Below, piece by piece: positions 8,203 through 17,039 of a DNA stretch of 64,000 nucleotides. The notes beneath the pieces are model-generated. The model did no database searches. It was not told where the DNA came from and was given only the letters and a program-made list of their open reading frames with translations. Positions within the stretch are counted from its first letter, which is position 1. Each line of letters opens with the position of its first letter. Source of the DNA: Salinisphaera sp002433465. GTDB taxonomy: Bacteria; Pseudomonadota; Gammaproteobacteria; Nevskiales; Salinisphaeraceae. The DNA lies in assembly GCF_040361435.1 (NCBI RefSeq), contig NZ_APNL01000004.1:1-64000 (forward strand), in the 5' to 3' direction. The position numbers were made by a program, and so were the translations under genes.

Positions 8203-8400
8203 CTAAAACTTGCGTTCGAACTCGGCGAGCTTTTCTTCGGCGGCTTCCTTGGTATCGCCGTATTTCTCCTGGATCTTGGCAAGCATGTTCTGGCGCTTGC
8301 CCTGAACCTCTTCGACATCGTCGTCGGTGAGGCGGCCCCAGTGCTCACGCAGCTTGCCTTTCATGCGATCCCATTTGCCTTCGAATTGATCTTCGTTCAT
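8203..8400 (-). CDS. CsbD-family stress protein
   Basis: A 65-aa, highly charged helical protein with the CsbD family pattern: MNEDQFEGKWDRMKGKLREHWGRLTDDD at the N-terminus, then VQGKRQNMLAKIQEKYG and a final Glu/Lys-rich helix. CsbD/YjbJ proteins are abundant general-stress proteins of unknown biochemical role. The site AAGGATC precedes the ATG. It is upstream of ectD on the same strand, which fits a stress-induced cluster, although a hairpin separates the two. Confidence 0.92.
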   Translation of the reverse strand: MNEDQFEGKWDRMKGKLREHWGRLTDDDVEEVQGKRQNMLAKIQEKYGDTKEAAEEKLAEFERKF

Positions 8401-8728
8401 TGCGTGATCCTTGCGGATGACCTTGAAAACAGTCTGGCCAAGTTAAGCGCCCGGCCGAGTCCGCTCAATACGGGCTTATACCTAAGAAACACCTGCAAAA
8501 CCTGTCGCGCTCAGGCCGACGGCCCGCAAGGGGGGCGGCCGCACAGACGCCGCGTCCGCGTTGCCAGGCGGCTGACCCGACCGCAAGGCCTGGACGCCTT
8601 GCCGTACCGTGCGCGAGCACTCGAACGCGACCCGCGAGAGGGTGCCCAGAGCTGCCCAAGGCCAATCGCTCGCCCGGAACGGCTTTAGCGCGTAAGCTCG
8701 CGGCACCACTCAATCGTTTCATTGACGC
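8401..8728. other. Intergenic region without a supported gene
   Basis: 328 bp between the divergent csbD and the unknown gene at 8729. Frames crossing it have no start context or family-like composition. It should hold promoters for both neighbours, but I could not assign convincing -35/-10 pairs. Confidence 0.5.
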
Positions 8729-9769
8729 ATGACACAGTCGCAAAAGATGAATTCGGCCGGCGAGGCGATCTTCGAAGCCCATGTGGCGTTCGAACTCGAG
8801 CAATGGCGCGGCAAGGGCGCTACCCAGCGCCTGCAGGACGAGGTCGACGCGGTCTGGAAATGGGCCGACCAGACGACGCTGGAAACGCTGGTATCGGTGG
8901 ATACCGTGCGCGGCGCGGCCGAGCGGCTGGCCCTGGATATGTCGCTGCCCGACGATCTGGCCGGCGTGATCGGCGGCATTGCCAACGATCTGATCTGCCA
9001 CGACGTGAACAAGAACACGCGGGTGCAGGACGTCATCGACGAGTCCCTGTTCGACGACGGGGTGTCGCTGTTCGTCGAACTGGAAGCGCTGCGTGCGCGC
9101 CTGATCACGCGGCTTCTAGACAGTCCGGTCTATACCGCGCTGGCTTCGGATGTGCTCTATCAGGGCATCAAGGACTACATCTTTTCGGATACCGGCGCGA
9201 TCAATTCGATTCCGGGCGTTTCGTCGCTGCTCAAGGGCTCCAGCAGCGCCCTGAGCAAGCGCATGCCGGGGCTCGAAGCCCAGGTCGAAAAACGGGTACG
9301 GGCCTATATCGAGAACAATACCGCGAAGACGCTGGCACGCAGCCAGGAAATGCTGATCGAATCCCTGGACGAAGAACGGATTCGTGCGATCGCCTCCGAA
9401 ATCTGGGCCGAAATCCACGACAAGAAGCTGTCGATCGAAGAAGTGGTCGACAGCGACGAACTCCAGAAGCTGGTCGATTACGGCCTGCGCATCTGGCAGG
9501 AACTGCGCGAGACCCAGTATGTCGGCGAGCTGGTCGACGCGGCCGTGGTGTCGTATTTCGAACGCAACGGCAAGCGCAAGCTCACCGATGTGCTTGGCGA
9601 TGTCGGCGTCGATCGCGATCTGCTGCGACAGGAAGCCGAAACGCTGGCGCCACTGGTGATCGAGGGGCTGGCCGAAAGCGGCCTGCTCGAGGATCTGGTA
9701 CGCCGTCGCCTGGCGGCGTTCTATGCTTCGGACGCGTTCGAAAAGGCGCTCAACAGCGCCTCCGACTGA
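8729..9769 (+). CDS. Conserved-looking cytoplasmic protein, function unknown
   Basis: A 346-aa acidic protein that I do not recognise. It has no signal peptide and no clear membrane span. It is predicted mostly alpha-helical: long charged helices (for example ELEALRARLITRLL, RSQEMLIESLDEERIRAIASEIWAEIHDKK) alternate with short hydrophobic ones, and a Gly/Ser-rich hinge occurs near residues 155-180 (SIPGVSSLLKGSSSALSKRMPGL). Only the ATGs at 8729 and 8747 are plausible starts; neither has a strong ribosome site, and the first is used here. Codon use matches its neighbours, so it looks native. It stands alone, divergent from csbD and convergent with speE, with a strong hairpin after it. Confidence 0.75.
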   Translation: MTQSQKMNSAGEAIFEAHVAFELEQWRGKGATQRLQDEVDAVWKWADQTTLETLVSVDTVRGAAERLALDMSLPDDLAGVIGGIANDLICHDVNKNTRVQDVIDESLFDDGVSLFVELEALRARLITRLLDSPVYTALASDVLYQGIKDYIFSDTGAINSIPGVSSLLKGSSSALSKRMPGLEAQVEKRVRAYIENNTAKTLARSQEMLIESLDEERIRAIASEIWAEIHDKKLSIEEVVDSDELQKLVDYGLRIWQELRETQYVGELVDAAVVSYFERNGKRKLTDVLGDVGVDRDLLRQEAETLAPLVIEGLAESGLLEDLVRRRLAAFYASDAFEKALNSASD

Positions 9770-9780
9770 TGTGTCCGGCG

Positions 9781-9810
9781 CGTGGCGCCGGTGTGATCAC
9801 CGGCGCCACG
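9781..9810. terminator. Bidirectional hairpin between convergent genes
   Basis: A perfect 13-bp stem (9781-9793 with 9798-9810) and TGAT loop, between the stop of the unknown gene at 9769 and the end of speE at 9818. No T-run is present, but the position and stem strength suggest termination on both strands. Confidence 0.6.
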
Positions 9811-9817
9811 GCGGTGG

Positions 9818-10663
9818 TCAGTCGGCCAGGATACGGGCCATGAAGGCGGGTTGTGCGAACGCGGCATTGTGCATGGCGGGCGTGTAGTAGAACGTCTGAA
9901 AATCGAGCCCGCCCTGCGGCGCATACAGGCTGCGCGTATCACGCACCGCCAGCGTGGCCGACCACCAGCCGGTGGGGTAGCTCGGCTGCGGAAAACTCAG
10001 CAGATGGGTATCGGCAAAGCCGGCCGCCCGCAGGCCGCCGTGCATCTCGCCGATGAGTTCGCTGTGCACCAGCGGCGATTCGCTCTGCTGTACCAGCAGG
10101 CCGCCGTTGCCGAGTACGCGATGGCATTGCTTGTAGAAGGCTTCGTTGAACAGCCCCTCGGCCGGGCCGATCGGGTCGGTGCTGTCGATGATGATCAGGT
10201 CGACACTGGCATCCGGCGCGTTTTTCATCCAGGCCACGCCGTCCTCGAAGGCAAGCGTGGCACGGGGGTCGTCGTTGGAATCGCACAGGGCCGGGAAATA
10301 CTCTTCGGCGATACGGGTGACGCGCTCGTCGATCTCGATCTGGGTGGCGTGCTCCACGCTGTCGTGCTTGAGCACTTCGCGCAGCGTGCCGCAGTCGCCG
10401 CCGCCGATGATCACCACGTTCTTGGCCGCGCCATGGGCGAACAGCGCCGGGTGGGTCATCATCTCGTGGTAGACGAAGTTGTCGCGGTCGGTGAGCATCA
10501 CCAGGCCGTCGATGGTGAGCAGGCGGCCGAAGGTTTCGGTTTCATAGACGGCGATGGTCTGATATTCCGACTGTTCTTCATGCAGTTTCGACTTGATCCG
10601 CAGTGAAAAGCCCAGCCCCAGGTCGTGGCTTGCTTCGGTATACCAGTTGTCGTCGAGTACCAT
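9818..10663 (-). CDS. speE: Spermidine synthase (polyamine aminopropyltransferase)
   Basis: A 281-aa protein, the usual size for SpeE, which transfers the aminopropyl group of decarboxylated SAM to putrescine. Features seen: N-terminal beta domain (WYTEASHDLGLGFSLRIKS), the EYQTIAVYETETFGRLLTIDG strand set, the gate region LTDRDNFVYHEMMTHPALF, the nucleotide-binding loop VVIIGGGDCGTLREVLKH, the acidic segment IEIDERV, and the catalytic D-S-T-D-P-I-G-P motif. The ATG at 10663 has AAGGAAAA upstream. It is divergent from speA with a 77-bp gap, so arginine decarboxylase and spermidine synthase are under one shared control region. No agmatinase (speB) or SAM decarboxylase (speD) is in the window. 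Confidence 0.95.
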   Translation of the reverse strand: MVLDDNWYTEASHDLGLGFSLRIKSKLHEEQSEYQTIAVYETETFGRLLTIDGLVMLTDRDNFVYHEMMTHPALFAHGAAKNVVIIGGGDCGTLREVLKHDSVEHATQIEIDERVTRIAEEYFPALCDSNDDPRATLAFEDGVAWMKNAPDASVDLIIIDSTDPIGPAEGLFNEAFYKQCHRVLGNGGLLVQQSESPLVHSELIGEMHGGLRAAGFADTHLLSFPQPSYPTGWWSATLAVRDTRSLYAPQGGLDFQTFYYTPAMHNAAFAQPAFMARILAD

Positions 10664-10740
10664 GCGTTTTCCTTGCTGTGCGCGTTTGCGCATCCGTCGA
10701 ACCAGATTGGCTCGCAGTATAAGCCAGCCACGCAACACGA

Positions 10741-12606
10741 ATGTTCATGTCCCGATCCAATACCAACCCGCGGCCTGCCCACGACTGGCAGATCGACGAT
10801 GCCCGTGCCCTGTATCGCGTTGCCACCTGGGGCGAGGGCTATTTCGATATCAACGAGCGCGGTGCGGTCACCGTCACGCCGCGCCGAAACGGGCCGGCCA
10901 TCGATCTGGATGCGCTCACCGACGAGATCCAGCGCGCCGGCCTGCGCCTGCCGGTGCTGGCGCGATTCACCGATATTTTGGGCGATCGCATCACCCGGCT
11001 TTGCGATGCCTTTGAAGGCGCGCGCGAACGCTACGACTATGCGGGCCGCTATACCGTGGTCTATCCGGTCAAGGTCAATCAGCAGCGCGCGGTGGTCGAG
11101 GGGCTGGTCGCTGCGGGCGGCGAACGCGCCGGCCTGGAGGCAGGCAGCAAGCCGGAGCTGATGGCTGTGCTCGCCCTGGCCGCGCCGGGCAGCGTGATCG
11201 TATGCAACGGTTACAAGGACAGCGCCTTCCTGCGCCTGGCCATGATCGGCCAGCAGCTTGGCCATTGTGTCTATATCGTGGTGGAAAAGCCTTCCGAGCT
11301 GGTGCCCATCGCCGAAATCGCCGAAGAGCTGGGCCTGCGGCCCAACATCGGCCTGCGCGTGCGTCTGGCGAGCGTCGCCGCCGGTCACTGGCAGAACACC
11401 GGCGGCGAGAAATCCAAGTTCGGCCTGACTGCCACCCAGGTGGTCGAGGCCGTCGAGCGGCTGCAACAGCTCGGCTACGCCGACTGTGTGCGCATGCTGC
11501 ACGTGCATGTGGGTTCGCAGGTGGCCGATCACGGCGCCCTGTCGCGGGCCATGGACGAAACCGCGCATCTGTATCGGGGGCTGCGCGCGCTGGGCGCGCC
11601 GCTTGCCTGCGTAGACGTGGGCGGCGGCCTGGCGGTCGATTACGAAGGCCGGGGCGCGCGTTCGTTCTGTTCCATGAACTATGGCGTGCCCGACTATGCC
11701 GATGCCGTGATCGGCGCGCTGGCGAAGGTATGTCGTGCATTCGACCTGCCCATGCCGGACGTGATCAGCGAATCCGGCCGGGCTTTGACCGCCCATCATG
11801 CCGTGCTGCTCACCCAGGTCATCGACAGCGAGTTGGCCAGCACGCCGGCTGCCGCGGACTTGACCACCGAGCTGTCGCCGGGCGCCACGCTCGATCGCGC
11901 CGAACGCGGCCTGGCGGATGTCCAGGCGCGGTTCTTGGCCGGCGATATCGGCCTCAAGGAACGTGCGGCCGCCGAGGCCGAGGCGGTGTCGATCTATCGC
12001 GCGGTGGCGGCTCACGCCGGCGACAACGACGACGAACGCGCCGCGATCACCGCGGCCCAGGAAAAGCTGGCGGCCAAGTATTTCGTCAACTTCTCGGTGT
12101 TCCAGTCGGTGCCCGACGTGTGGGCGCTGGACCAGATCTTTCCGGTCATGCCGCTGGCGCGTCTGAACGAACGCCCGGACGAACGGGCCCGGCTTTGCGA
12201 TCTGACCTGCGACTCCGACGGCCGGCTCGATCGCTACGTGGACGAAAACGGCGTCGACAGCACGCTGCCGTTACACGGGCTGCGCGAAGGCGAGGCCTAC
12301 CGGCTGGGTATCTTCATGGTCGGCGCTTATCAGGAAAATCTGGGCGATATGCACAATCTGTTCGGCGATACCGACGTGGTCAATGTCGAAGTCGATGCCA
12401 GCGAGCGCGGTTGGCGCCTGGCCGACGCGGAGCAGGGCGATCGCACCGACGAACTGCTGCGCTACGTGCATTTCGAACCCGACGACCTGCGCGCTGCCTA
12501 TCGACGCAAACTGGCCGCCTCCGGGCTCGGCGGTCGGCTCAAGCGCGAAACCGAAGCGCTGCTGGAAGCCGGGCTGGCGGGCTATACCTACTTGGTTGAG
12601 GCCTAG
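10741..12606 (+). CDS. speA: Biosynthetic arginine decarboxylase
   Basis: A 621-aa PLP enzyme of fold type III that decarboxylates arginine to agmatine for putrescine synthesis. The PLP lysine is Lys111 in VVYPVKVNQQ. Other family blocks: GLEAGSKPELMAVLA, VCNGYKDSAFLRLA, the KFGLTATQVVEAVERL helix, LHVHVGSQ, the PLP phosphate loop DVGGGLAVDY, SESGRALTAHHAVL, and near the end the second-subunit active-site region MVGAYQENLGDMHNLFGD. Length is slightly below that of the E. coli enzyme (658), which has an N-terminal extension. Either the ATG at 10741 or the one at 10747 could start; no good ribosome site is seen. It is divergent from speE, and its end is only 6 bp from the end of the DUF748 gene. 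Confidence 0.95.
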   Translation: MFMSRSNTNPRPAHDWQIDDARALYRVATWGEGYFDINERGAVTVTPRRNGPAIDLDALTDEIQRAGLRLPVLARFTDILGDRITRLCDAFEGARERYDYAGRYTVVYPVKVNQQRAVVEGLVAAGGERAGLEAGSKPELMAVLALAAPGSVIVCNGYKDSAFLRLAMIGQQLGHCVYIVVEKPSELVPIAEIAEELGLRPNIGLRVRLASVAAGHWQNTGGEKSKFGLTATQVVEAVERLQQLGYADCVRMLHVHVGSQVADHGALSRAMDETAHLYRGLRALGAPLACVDVGGGLAVDYEGRGARSFCSMNYGVPDYADAVIGALAKVCRAFDLPMPDVISESGRALTAHHAVLLTQVIDSELASTPAAADLTTELSPGATLDRAERGLADVQARFLAGDIGLKERAAAEAEAVSIYRAVAAHAGDNDDERAAITAAQEKLAAKYFVNFSVFQSVPDVWALDQIFPVMPLARLNERPDERARLCDLTCDSDGRLDRYVDENGVDSTLPLHGLREGEAYRLGIFMVGAYQENLGDMHNLFGDTDVVNVEVDASERGWRLADAEQGDRTDELLRYVHFEPDDLRAAYRRKLAASGLGGRLKRETEALLEAGLAGYTYLVEA

Positions 12607-12612
12607 CCCGCC

Positions 12613-15600
12613 TTACTTGCCGGTAATCGATAGAGTCGCGCGCGGACGTGCGTCGCCGTCGCGATCGATCACCGGCGCGGCCAGCTCGATATGTGCCGGC
12701 GGCGCATCGCGGGCGGCCAGATAATCGCGCACCGACTTCGCCCGGCGCCGGGCCAGGCGCCTGAGCTCGGCCTCGTTGTCGACGGTTATCCTGGCTTCGC
12801 CGTTGGGCGCCATCGCTTCGGCGTCCCGGGCCGTTGCATGGCCCTGGATGGTCAGGCGCAGGCCGGGCTTGCGGCTCATCTGCTGTGCGATGCGGCCCAG
12901 ATAGGGCCGGTCATCGGGGCGGATATATTCCTTGTCGGCTACAAAGAACACCGGCTCCGAGGCCAGTGACCGGCCCAGGCTGAGTACGGCGTTCTTGGCC
13001 TTGTTGAGCAGGCCGACCGGGGAGTAATCGCTCATCACCGCGGTGCGCAGCCCGGCCAGCACGGCTTCGCGTACCAAATTGCGAATCGAGAAGTAGGGGT
13101 TGGTGACATCGCCCAGGATCGCGGTCTGGAACTGGATGGTGTCGCTCTGGCCGCGCATCAGCGCCAGCGCACTGTCCATGGATATGCCGAGGATGATTTC
13201 GGTTTCCTGGTTGGGCGTGTCGACCAGGCGAAAGTTCGACAGTGTGGTATCGAGGTTGCCGTCGAGCTGGCCGCCCTGGGCGGCGAGGTTGAGCGTGCCG
13301 TCGGCCACCCCCTTTGCGATCCGTCGGCCCATCGCGGCATTGAGATAACCCGACAACGGCGCCAGCGCGAGCGAACGCAGCCAGGCATCCACATCCATGT
13401 TCAGGCCGCCGTCGGCCAGCGGCGCGATGCTGCCGCGGCTGTCGAGATGGCCGTACTCGCCCACGTCCAGGGCCAGGTCGAAACGCGCGTCGCGTTCCGG
13501 ATGGCCGGTATCCAGCCCGTCGACGTTTAACACCAGCGACGAGCCCCTGAGCGATACGTTCGGCGTAACGGAGATATCGTTGAACACGATCTGCGGGCCG
13601 GTCAACGAGAGATGATCGATCTTGTAGGTCGACGCCACGCCGGACGAACCGCTGCCCGCCTGCACGGCGTTGGAGGTTTCATCGTCGCCGCCGAAATAAA
13701 GCGCCATCACGCCCATGCCGTTGTCATCGCGACGGATATGGATATTGGCTTCGTCGATATCGAGTTCGCCCAGGTGATAATGGGCCAGGTCGGTCAGGCG
13801 GAAATCGCGCGCGCTCGCCGAGATGGCCTGCAGTACGGCCACGCGCGAATCGGTATCGTCGAGTACGCGCACGCCCTTGGCATTGAGGCTATTGAAGGCG
13901 ATGTCATCGACCCCGTCCACCACCAGGCGAAAGAGTTCGGTGTCGCGCGATGACAGCCAGGCGGCGTCGAGCCTGGTGTTCTGGATCGCGAAATTCTGGG
14001 CGACCATGTCGCCGTCCATATTCAGCTTGAGCTCGCCGCCGGCCGGGCGCTCGCTGTAGGCACCGTTGTAGACGATCCGATCGGCACGCAGTGCGATGGG
14101 CTGGCCGGGCAGGTCCAGACGTGCGTGTTTGGCGATCACACGACCCTTGGCGCTGCGTGCGAACAGCCGGCCGATATCGAAATCGGTCTGTCCGCGCCAG
14201 TTCAGGTCGTCGGTTTCGAACAGCGCCGTGTCCGGCACGTCGAATGTCCATGCCGAGGCGTCGAGCGCGCCGTTGCTGCGTATCCGCGTGGTCGCGGCCG
14301 TATCGACGTCGATCTTGCCCTGCCAATCGACGGCGGTGAGCACCATGTCCAGGGCGCCCGGCGAGGACAGCGCAATACGATCGCTGCGCAGTCGCCCGTC
14401 GCTGTCGATATCGTTGGCCCCGGCCACGCGCAGCGTGCCTCGCCAGTCCAGCGCCTGGGTCTTGGCCTGAAGATCGTCGTCGTCAATCGATACCGCCTGC
14501 GTGGCCAGGCGGCCGTCGGTCGTGACCTGCATGGAATCGCCAAGGGCCGTTTCGATATGACCCTGCCAATTCAGCCGCGGCGTTCTGGCCTGAAGCGTCG
14601 AGCTCGACACCCGCGGGCTTGCGGCTTCGATCGAGCCGTCGATGCCGAGCTTGCTGGCGCTGGCGCCGAACTCGCCGGCGAATTGCCCGGTCCAATCCAG
14701 CTGCTCAGCCGCGACCGTGGTGCTGCCCGATTTCAGCTGTGGCGCGGCGGACCGGTATTGACCGTCCAGATCGAGTTGCGTGGCCTCGGCTGCGAGCGTC
14801 AGCTGTGTCTTGCCCTGCCAATGAGCCGTATCCTGGGTGAGCTTCAAGCGTTCGCCGTTTTCGACGCTGAATCCCTTCGCGTCGATCTCTCCATCGCTTG
14901 CGATGGTGGCCGGCTGTCCTTCGGCGCGCAGCAGCGCAAGCTGGATATTGCCTTGCCACGCGAGCTGGCTGGCGCGCATGCGCGTACCGTTGTCCAGGGC
15001 AAGCGTGGCGCCGTGGCCCGTGGACTGCCCGGCGATGGTGATGTCCAGGGCGTTGTCGGCGTCGTACTCGAAATCGATGCGCTGATCGCTGTCGACAAGG
15101 CCTCTCATTTCGCGCAGCACGCCGCCCGTGGCGAGCGGGTCGATCAGTGCCAGCTCGAAGCGCTGGGTTGCCAGTTCGAAATGTCCGGCAATACGCTCAC
15201 CAAACGGCGTGACCTTTCCGGACAGGCGGATGCGTCCCTCGCCGATGCTCATGTCGGCCTGCATCGGTACGTCGTTGGTCTGCTCCCAACTCACCACGTC
15301 GCGAGCACTGGAATCGTTGAGCACGAGTTCTCGATCGATGGCCGGCTGTTCGCCCTGGGCAGGCTGGACGTAGTGCAGCCGGATACCGGCAAGCGCCAGT
15401 TGTTTGACCGCAATGCCCCAGCTCAGCGATTGACCCGAGTCCGGGCTGGCCACGAGCGGGTAGCCGCCCACGCGCAGCGTATTGTCGGCGTCGCGACGAA
15501 TGTCGATGGCGCTGTCGGCGATGGCCAGGCGGGTGAGTACCAGCCGTTTGGACAGCAGCGGCGCGTATTCCAGCGTGAGCGCGAGTCGGCCGACAGCAAT

Positions 15601-15828
15601 CTGTTCACCCTCTGCCGCGCTGGCCTGGGCGTTTTCGTAGACCACGCTGCCGGTGAACAGATTGACGTCGACATCGCCGATCGTGGCGGTCATGCCGGCC
15701 TGGTCGAGGTAATGCAGCGTCAGCTGGCGCACCACGATGGACGGCAGCCACACGAGCGCAGCCGCCAGCAGCACGGCAAGCACACACAGCGCGCCTATAG
15801 CGCCTTTCGTGCGCCGCGAAAACGTCAT
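12613..15828 (-). CDS. Large AsmA-like DUF748 envelope protein
   Basis: A 1071-aa protein. One N-terminal membrane span (about residues 10-32, ALCVLAVLLAAALVWLP) anchors a long, beta-rich periplasmic part, as in AsmA-family proteins now linked to lipid movement between membranes. The first 300 residues resemble AsmA (VDVNLFTGSVVYENAQ, LALTLEYAPLLSKRLVLTRLAIADS). The middle contains many repeats built around W-x-G (for example LDWTGQFAGEF, LNWQGHIETAL, LDWRGTLRVAG, VDWQGKIDVDT). The DUF748 block lies near 690-960 (IDHLSLTGPQIVFNDISV, LSGYLNAAMGRRIAKGVADG). The C-terminal 110 residues (DKEYIRPDDRPYLGRIAQQM, LRLTIQGHA, RRAKSVRDYL) look like an OmpA-like peptidoglycan-binding segment. Function is inferred, not shown. 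Confidence 0.85.
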   Translation of the reverse strand: MTFSRRTKGAIGALCVLAVLLAAALVWLPSIVVRQLTLHYLDQAGMTATIGDVDVNLFTGSVVYENAQASAAEGEQIAVGRLALTLEYAPLLSKRLVLTRLAIADSAIDIRRDADNTLRVGGYPLVASPDSGQSLSWGIAVKQLALAGIRLHYVQPAQGEQPAIDRELVLNDSSARDVVSWEQTNDVPMQADMSIGEGRIRLSGKVTPFGERIAGHFELATQRFELALIDPLATGGVLREMRGLVDSDQRIDFEYDADNALDITIAGQSTGHGATLALDNGTRMRASQLAWQGNIQLALLRAEGQPATIASDGEIDAKGFSVENGERLKLTQDTAHWQGKTQLTLAAEATQLDLDGQYRSAAPQLKSGSTTVAAEQLDWTGQFAGEFGASASKLGIDGSIEAASPRVSSSTLQARTPRLNWQGHIETALGDSMQVTTDGRLATQAVSIDDDDLQAKTQALDWRGTLRVAGANDIDSDGRLRSDRIALSSPGALDMVLTAVDWQGKIDVDTAATTRIRSNGALDASAWTFDVPDTALFETDDLNWRGQTDFDIGRLFARSAKGRVIAKHARLDLPGQPIALRADRIVYNGAYSERPAGGELKLNMDGDMVAQNFAIQNTRLDAAWLSSRDTELFRLVVDGVDDIAFNSLNAKGVRVLDDTDSRVAVLQAISASARDFRLTDLAHYHLGELDIDEANIHIRRDDNGMGVMALYFGGDDETSNAVQAGSGSSGVASTYKIDHLSLTGPQIVFNDISVTPNVSLRGSSLVLNVDGLDTGHPERDARFDLALDVGEYGHLDSRGSIAPLADGGLNMDVDAWLRSLALAPLSGYLNAAMGRRIAKGVADGTLNLAAQGGQLDGNLDTTLSNFRLVDTPNQETEIILGISMDSALALMRGQSDTIQFQTAILGDVTNPYFSIRNLVREAVLAGLRTAVMSDYSPVGLLNKAKNAVLSLGRSLASEPVFFVADKEYIRPDDRPYLGRIAQQMSRKPGLRLTIQGHATARDAEAMAPNGEARITVDNEAELRRLARRRAKSVRDYLAARDAPPAHIELAAPVIDRDGDARPRATLSITGK

Positions 15829-15899
15829 TGCAGTACGGGATTGGCCACAGAGGACTCAAACCTTATCATCGAGGCTTCGTTTCTCGACATACGTTCGCT

Positions 15900-16766
15900 A
15901 TGAAAACTGCATTCATCGGCCTGGGCGGCATGGGCCACGGCATGGCCGCCAACCTGCAGGCGGCCGGCCTGCTGAGCGCGGTTTACAACCGCACGCACGA
16001 AAAGGCCGAGGCGTTCGCGCGCGAATACGGCGTGAAAGCGGTTGCCGAGGCGGGCGACATCGCGGCCGAGGCCGAGGCGATCGTCATCTGTGTCAGCGCC
16101 GACGACGACGTGCTGGCCATGGTCGACGCGCTGCTGCCCGGCCTGAACGATCAACATATCGTGATCGACTGTTCGACCATTGCCAGCGATACCGCCCGCG
16201 AATCGGCACGGCGCGTGGCTGAAAAAGGGGCGGGCTTCGTGGACGCGCCGGTTTCCGGCGGCACCGAAGGCGCCAAGAACGGCACGCTGTCGATCATGGC
16301 CGGCGGCGACGAGGCCGTGTTCGAGCGGGCGCGGCCGGTGCTCGACGCCATGGGCAAGAGCATCACCCATATGGGCGAAGTGGGCACGGGCCAGGCCACC
16401 AAGGCGGTCAACCAGATTCTGTGCGCGGGCATCAATCAGGCGGTTTGCGAAGGCATGCGCTTTGCGGCCGCGCTCGATCTGCCGCTGGAAAAGGTCGTGG
16501 ACGTTGTCGGCTCCGGTGCGGCCGGCAACTGGTTCGTCAATCATCGCGGCAAGACGATGGTGAAGGATATCTTCGACCCCGGCTTCAAGATGAAGCATCA
16601 CCACAAGGATCTCGGCATCTGCCTGCATATGGCCGAGCTCAACGGCGGCGAGCTGCCGCTGTCGGCCCAGACCCGTGCCGAGTACGAAAAGCTCATCGAA
16701 CAGGGCTACGGCGACGAAGACATCTCCGCGCTCTACCGCGCCCGCCGCGATCTGTTCGACCACTGA
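15900..16766 (+). CDS. NAD(P)-dependent beta-hydroxyacid dehydrogenase (GarR/MmsB family)
   Basis: A 288-aa oxidoreductase that oxidises 3-hydroxyacids such as 3-hydroxyisobutyrate, tartronate semialdehyde or related compounds. The N-terminal dinucleotide fold has FIGLGGMGHGMAANL with the family G-x-G-x-x-G pattern; the substrate-binding motif VDAPVSGGTEGAKNGTLSIM is present; the catalytic lysine sits in GTGQATKAVNQ; the C-terminal domain has GSGAAGNWFVNHRG and KDLGICLHMA. The ATG at 15900 is chosen because the Rossmann strand starts at once; the frame upstream is not family-like. The exact substrate cannot be told from the sequence. It is divergent from the DUF748 gene (71 bp). Confidence 0.9.
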   Translation: MKTAFIGLGGMGHGMAANLQAAGLLSAVYNRTHEKAEAFAREYGVKAVAEAGDIAAEAEAIVICVSADDDVLAMVDALLPGLNDQHIVIDCSTIASDTARESARRVAEKGAGFVDAPVSGGTEGAKNGTLSIMAGGDEAVFERARPVLDAMGKSITHMGEVGTGQATKAVNQILCAGINQAVCEGMRFAAALDLPLEKVVDVVGSGAAGNWFVNHRGKTMVKDIFDPGFKMKHHHKDLGICLHMAELNGGELPLSAQTRAEYEKLIEQGYGDEDISALYRARRDLFDH

Positions 16767-16786
16767 GCGTGCCAAGACGATAGGGG

Positions 16787-16927
16787 CCGCCAAGGAACGC
16801 GAGTAAACGCAGACAGGATAGCGGCGTGGACCTGGTGCAGGGCAGACGCTGCAAGCAGTCCGCGGCCTTGTAGCTAGGCGATTTTTGCGAACGTTTTCCG
16901 CTTGCGTTTATTGGCGTTCATTGGCGG
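16787..16927. repeat. Pair of 26-nt inverted repeats (REP/BIME-like)
   Basis: Two 26-nt copies in opposite orientation, at 16787-16812 (plus) and 16902-16927 (minus), match at about 21 of 26 positions. Each contains CCGCCAA, GAACGC and TAAACGC blocks in the same order. They flank an 89-bp centre without an open frame. Layout and intergenic position resemble REP/BIME repeats. Nothing else is evident in the gap 16767-17039 apart from the terminator at its end. Confidence 0.65.
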
Positions 16928-16983
16928 ATGGTTGTCGTCGCCAACGACGACAAAAATCCGCGGCTGCGAAATTAGCGGCCAAG

Positions 16984-17009
16984 AAAAAGGCTGGCGATGA
17001 TTGCCGGCC
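16984..17009 (-). terminator. Rho-independent terminator of the DUF1269 gene
   Basis: On the minus strand a 7-bp stem with one G-U pair (17009-17003 with 16995-16989), 7-nt loop, followed by TTTTTCTT. It is 31 bp beyond the stop of the gene at 17040. Confidence 0.7.
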
Positions 17010-17039
17010 TTGTCGGGTTCGAGCGGGGCGATGCCGGTA

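Noticed and set aside
10498..12015. Minus-strand frame of 505 codons.
   Set aside because: Antisense to speA and overlapping the start of speE in another frame.
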